A stretch of 64,000 bases of DNA. It comes from Pseudomonas sp. PSE14 (GTDB taxonomy: Bacteria > Pseudomonadota > Gammaproteobacteria > Pseudomonadales > Pseudomonadaceae). Positions 57,835 to 64,000 of this stretch are shown here, one piece after another. Each line of letters opens with the position of its first letter. Position 1 is the first letter of the stretch. The stretch covers positions 1,426,001-1,490,000 of the forward strand of contig NZ_CP115669.1 of the NCBI RefSeq assembly GCF_029203285.1, read 5' to 3'. A program made the translations under genes and the position numbers. The notes under the pieces are model-generated. The model was not told the origin of the DNA and searched no databases. It saw only the letters and a list, made by a program, of their open reading frames with translations.

Positions 57835-58482
57835 ATGGCTCAGACCCTGGCCGATATGCGCCGCGAATACACCCGTGACGGACTGAATGAATCCCAGGCT
57901 CCTGATGAGCCTTTCAGTCTCTTCCACCAGTGGTTCGAGGAGGCCGTGAAGACCGAGCAACTGCCGGTCGAACCCAATGCGATGATGCTCGCCACCGTGG
58001 ATGCCCAGGGCCAGCCACATTGCCGGGTGCTCCTGCTCAAGGGCCTGGATGAGCGCGGCTTCACCTTCTTCAGCAACTATGAAAGCGCCAAGGGGCAGCA
58101 ACTGGGTGAGAACCCGCGTGCGGCCATGACCTTCTTCTGGCCGGCCCTGGAGCGCCAGGTGCGCATCGAGGGACAGGTCGAGAAGGTGTCCAACGAAGAG
58201 TCCGCTGCCTATTACCGGGTGCGCCCGCTGGGTAGTCGCCTTGGCGCCTGGGCTTCGCCGCAGAGCCGGGTGATCGATGGGCGCGGCGAGCTGGAGCAGT
58301 TGCTTGCGGAAACCGAAAGGCGCTTCGCCGATTCCGCGCCGACCTGCCCGGAGTTCTGGGGTGGCTACCGTCTGCTGCCGAGCCGTATCGAGTTCTGGCA
58401 GGGGCGGCCGAGTCGCCTGCACGACCGCCTCAACTTCCGCGTCGAGAACGGTGCCTGGGTACGTGAGCGCCTCGCTCCCTGA
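57835..58482 (+). CDS. pdxH: Pyridoxine/pyridoxamine 5'-phosphate oxidase
   Basis: A 215-residue FMN enzyme that makes pyridoxal 5'-phosphate, the last step of vitamin B6 salvage and synthesis. Substrate and flavin motifs include [35 protein letters not shown], and the C-terminal signature [15 protein letters not shown]. The RBS GAAGGAGA (57819-57826) gives a clear start. A REP element follows. Confidence 0.96.
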   Translation: MAQTLADMRREYTRDGLNESQAPDEPFSLFHQWFEEAVKTEQLPVEPNAMMLATVDAQGQPHCRVLLLKGLDERGFTFFSNYESAKGQQLGENPRAAMTFFWPALERQVRIEGQVEKVSNEESAAYYRVRPLGSRLGAWASPQSRVIDGRGELEQLLAETERRFADSAPTCPEFWGGYRLLPSRIEFWQGRPSRLHDRLNFRVENGAWVRERLAP

Positions 58483-58518
58483 CTTGCCACGCTTGACCGT
58501 TACGACGATGCGTTTTTC

Positions 58519-58583
58519 GTAGGAGCGAGCTTGCTCGCGAAGCAGCTCGCTGTGGGGCTGTTCGCGAGCAAGCTCGCTCCTAC
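58519..58583. repeat. REP pair (inverted) after pdxH
   Basis: The arms GTAGGAGCGAGCTTGCTCGC... (58519-58541) and its exact complement (58561-58583) flank a 19-nt loop. Same family as 3160-3231. Confidence 0.95.
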
Positions 58584-58646
58584 AGGCCAGTCGTCTTTCG
58601 TGCGGTGTAGGATGCCTTCATCCTTCCGCACAACGGTCCCGCCCCC

Positions 58647-59786
58647 ATGAAAGTCGTCATCGCTCCGGACTCCTTCAAGGAAAGTCTTTCCGCCCCCGAG
58701 GTCGCGCAGGCCATCGCCCGTGGCTGGCAGCGTGCACGTCCAACCGACGAGGTGCTGCTGCGACCGATGGCGGATGGCGGGGAGGGCACGGTGGACGCCG
58801 TGCTTGCCGCCAAGCCGGGCGAGCGGCGCGAGTGCCGGGTCTGCGGTCCGCTCGGTCAGCCGGTAACGGCACACTGGGGATGGCTGGAGGATGGCACCGC
58901 GGTGATCGAAATGGCCGCTGCCAGTGGTTTGCACTGGGTGCCGCAGCGCAAGCGCGATGCAACCCGCACCACCAGTCGCGGCACCGGCGAGCTGGTGCGC
59001 GAGGCGCTTGAGGCCGGTGCGCGGAAGATCATTCTCGGCCTGGGCGGCAGCGCCACCAATGATGCCGGGCTCGGTTTGTTGCAAGCGCTGGGCGCACGCT
59101 TCCTGGATGCCCAGGGCGCCGATCTCGGCGCCGGCGGCGCGGCGCTGGGCACGCTGATGGCGATCGACCTGTCCGGCCTCGATCCGCGATTGCAACAGGT
59201 GGAAGTCGAAGTCGCCGCCGACGTGAACAATCCCCTTTGCGGGCCTCATGGCGCATCAGCGGTATTCGGTCCGCAGAAGGGCGCAAGTCCCGCGCAGGTG
59301 GAGCAGTTGGATGCGGCGCTGCGGCATTTCGCCGAGGTCGCCGCGCGAACCCTGGGCGAGGATCACAGCCTGTTCCCCGGCGTCGGGGCAGCAGGGGGGC
59401 TGGGCTTTGCCAGCCGGGCCTTCCTCAAGGCACGGTTCCGTCCTGGCATCGAACTGGTTGCCGAGTTGTCCGGGCTGGAGCAGGCCCTGCAAGGCGCCGC
59501 GCTGGTGATCACCGGGGAAGGTCGTCTGGATGGCCAGAGCCTTCACGGCAAGACGCCGGTGGGCGTGGCACGCCTGGCCCGTCGCGCCGGGGTGCCGGTG
59601 ATTGCGCTGGCCGGCAGCCTGGGCGAGGGATTGGGCGGGTTGCGCGAGGAGGGGATCGAGGCAGCCTTCAGCCTGGTACCGGGGCCGATGAGTCTCGCAC
59701 AGGCCTGTGCGCAGGCCGCAGTTGAGCTGGAGAGTCGCGCCGAGGCATTGGCGCGATTCTGGACGCTGGCTCAGGCGGCGCGGTAA
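58647..59786 (+). CDS. Glycerate kinase
   Basis: A 379-residue GarK/GlxK-family kinase that phosphorylates D-glycerate to 2-phosphoglycerate. Landmarks are IAPDSFKESLSAPEVAQAI at the start, RPMADGGEGTVDAV, LGGSATNDAGLGLLQALGA, and TGEGRLDGQSLHGKTPVGVA. It feeds glycerate from glyoxylate or aldarate degradation into glycolysis; no such pathway genes are in the window. Its last 16 bases overlap the convergent small gene at 59771. Confidence 0.94.
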   Translation: MKVVIAPDSFKESLSAPEVAQAIARGWQRARPTDEVLLRPMADGGEGTVDAVLAAKPGERRECRVCGPLGQPVTAHWGWLEDGTAVIEMAAASGLHWVPQRKRDATRTTSRGTGELVREALEAGARKIILGLGGSATNDAGLGLLQALGARFLDAQGADLGAGGAALGTLMAIDLSGLDPRLQQVEVEVAADVNNPLCGPHGASAVFGPQKGASPAQVEQLDAALRHFAEVAARTLGEDHSLFPGVGAAGGLGFASRAFLKARFRPGIELVAELSGLEQALQGAALVITGEGRLDGQSLHGKTPVGVARLARRAGVPVIALAGSLGEGLGGLREEGIEAAFSLVPGPMSLAQACAQAAVELESRAEALARFWTLAQAAR

Positions 59787-60007
59787 TCGTCGGCGGCTTG
59801 CTGCAGCCACTGTGGCAGGTCGCGGCGCTTGATGCGCTGGCGCTTGGCTTCTTCCAGGCGTTTCAGCAGGTAGCTGCGCTTGGCCGGATCGTCGCCAGCC
59901 AGCGACAAGGCCAGGTCGCGGTCCATCCAGCGGCGGATGCGCCAGTAGATCCACCAGTGGAAGTACAGGCCGGCAGCGGTGGTGACGACGATGATGAAGT
60001 AGTCCAT
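59771..60007 (-). CDS. Small membrane-anchored protein
   Basis: A 78-residue protein with one N-terminal transmembrane helix (residues 3-24, WWIYW at the edge) and an amphipathic, very basic C-terminal half (SYLLKRLEEAKRQRIKRRDLP). Likely inner-membrane with cytoplasmic tail. The GGAG RBS lies before the ATG on the minus strand. It overlaps the 3' end of the glycerate kinase gene by 16 bp. No family recognised. Confidence 0.7.
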   Translation of the reverse strand: MDYFIIVVTTAAGLYFHWWIYWRIRRWMDRDLALSLAGDDPAKRSYLLKRLEEAKRQRIKRRDLPQWLQQAADDYRAA

Positions 60008-60201
60008 GGGCGCTCCTCGTGCGGGCGCCTACCCTAGCCGATCCGCCAACCCACATAAAGCTGAGCTGAGACAGGCATTTTCGCTTTTGTTGGCTAAGAC
60101 TGTACAAAAGCTGAACCGAATGAGTTTGTTGCAAGGCCTGGCGTGACAGCAGGGCTGTCGTCGGAGTCTAATATTCGTAGCCCTATCCGGAGGTTTCATA
60201 C

Positions 60202-60666
60202 ATGCGTAAATCTGCCCTGTTCGCTGTGACGTTCGCTGCACTGGCCCTGACCCTCGGCGGCTGCCAGTCCAGCCTGACTGGCGACACTTACACCCGCGAA
60301 GAGGCACGTACCGTGCAGAACGTTCGCATGGGTACCATCCAGGCCCTGCGTCCGGTGAAGATCGAGGGCACCAAGACCCCGATCGGCTCGGTTGCCGGCG
60401 CCGCCGTTGGTGGTATCGGTGGCAGCTCCATCGGTGGTGGCAAGGGTAGCTACGTCACCGCCATCATCGGCGCCGTGGCTGGCGGCCTGCTCGGTGCGGC
60501 CACCGAGGAAGGCCTGACCCGTACCCAGGGTGTGGAAATCACCGTTCGTGAAGACGACGGCAGCACCCGCGCCTACGTCCAGGAAGTTGATGAGGGCGCC
60601 GTGTTCCGCGTCGGTGAGCGTGTACGCATCCTGACCGTCAACGGCACCAGCCGCGTTTCCCACTAA
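60202..60666 (+). CDS. SlyB-like glycine-zipper outer-membrane lipoprotein
   Basis: A 154-residue lipoprotein; the signal peptide ends LTLGGC (C19). The central Gly-zipper region has repeated GxxxG pairs (GSVAGAAVGGIGGSSIGGGKGS, then AIIGAVAGGLLGAATEEG, about residues 60-105). A small beta-rich C-terminal domain follows. SlyB/Pcp family proteins stabilise the outer membrane under stress. CGGAGG RBS (60188-60193) and an ATG at 60202 agree. The 193-bp upstream gap carries its promoter. Confidence 0.92.
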   Translation: MRKSALFAVTFAALALTLGGCQSSLTGDTYTREEARTVQNVRMGTIQALRPVKIEGTKTPIGSVAGAAVGGIGGSSIGGGKGSYVTAIIGAVAGGLLGAATEEGLTRTQGVEITVREDDGSTRAYVQEVDEGAVFRVGERVRILTVNGTSRVSH

Positions 60667-60919
60667 GCTCTCCGCGGCTGCCCATGAGGTAGCCGGCTTT
60701 CAGCGCGCGACAGCCATTGTGGTTGTCGCGCGCTATTGTTTTCGGGGGACGGATTTCCTCCGCACGGCTCGCTAGCTGCGCGGGCGGCCTGAATTTTAGT
60801 AATATTTCAATCCATGACACGTCATCGATAGATATGGATAATCGTGGCCTTCGCACGCCGGCGCACTTGGCGCGAGGGCGTTTGTATGGGGGCCGCCCGG
60901 CGGTGGATAGGAGTGGGTC

Positions 60920-63720
<2,801 letters not shown>

Positions 63721-63721
<1 letters not shown>

Positions 63722-64000
63722 TGGAAGCGCTGTTCGCCGTCACCCTCGGCCTGCTGACCGCCAGCGGCGTGTACCTGCTGCTGCGTGCGCGGACCTTCCC
63801 GGTGGTGCTGGGGCTCACCCTGTTGTCCTACGCGGTCAACCTGTTCCTCTTCGCCATGGGCCGGCTGGCCGGCGACCCGGCGGTGATCGGCAAGGTTGCC
63901 AACGCCGGCGACCCGATCCCCCAAGCGCTGGTGCTGACCGCCATCGTCATCGGCTTCGCCATGACGGCGTTCGTCATTGTCCTGGCCCTGCGTGGGCTGG
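63721..64000 (+). CDS. shaC: Na+/H+ antiporter subunit C (MrpC/ShaC), partial
   Basis: The ATG overlaps the shaA stop (TGATG). The visible 93 residues form three transmembrane segments of a NuoK-like protein: LFAVTLGLLTASGVYLLLR, then VVLGLTLLSYAVNLFLFAMG, and PQALVLTAIVIGFAMTAFV. The PQALVLTAIVI motif is the family signature with a conserved Glu-like position. The gene runs off the right edge; subunits D-G are expected beyond. Confidence 0.93.

Overview
The window is GC-rich chromosomal DNA from a Pseudomonas, most likely of the P. aeruginosa / citronellolis / nitroreducens side of the genus. The evidence is protein content, gene order and repeats. Blocks match PAO1 neighbourhoods as I remember them: glpM-glpD-glpR-glpK, argF, grxD, bfrB-bfd, peroxiredoxin, rnt-pyrC-motY-argG-gloA, rnfABCDGE-nth, metG-mrp-dcd, then quiP through shaA. 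Pseudomonas-type REP palindromes occur twice. No rRNA, tRNA, CRISPR array, intact transposase or integrase was found.

Layout. 0-7.4 kb: glycerol catabolism (glpM, glpD, glpR, glpK, without the usual glpF), ybaK, a PhzF-like isomerase and an orphan ABC ATPase. 7.5-19.8 kb: argF, a lipoprotein, a molybdopterin oxidoreductase, grxD, an MFS carrier, the bacterioferritin pair bfrB/bfd with a Fur-like box, a 2-Cys peroxiredoxin, rnt-pyrC, motY, argG and gloA. 20.1-22.1 kb: a damaged ppnN carrying an internal segmental duplication, then a hairpin-rich intergenic element. 22.2-29.0 kb: the tightly overlapped rnfABCDGE-nth operon. 29.2-31.6 kb: a secreted unknown protein and a three-gene cassette (YgiB-like, YgiC-like ATP-grasp, DUF350). 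31.7-35.7 kb: metG, mrp, dcd. 36-42 kb: a basic-amino-acid ABC importer and a frameshifted quiP acylase. 42-48.4 kb: small conserved genes interrupted by a roughly 3.1 kb, lower-GC island carrying lysP and an Lrp-type regulator, bounded by 42-bp direct repeats. 48.5-64 kb: OmpA-like lipoproteins, a collagen-like secreted protein, copD-like, frameshifted dinG, a secreted GH50/agarase-like glycosidase, a serine hydrolase, pdxH, glycerate kinase and the start of the sha (mrp) Na+/H+ antiporter operon.

Most of the window is ordinary core genome. The most notable items are the lysP/Lrp island at the 3' end of a conserved gene, the segmental duplication in ppnN, single-base frameshifts in quiP and dinG (real lesions or assembly indels), the missing glpF, and the uncharacterised YgiB/YgiC/DUF350 cassette.
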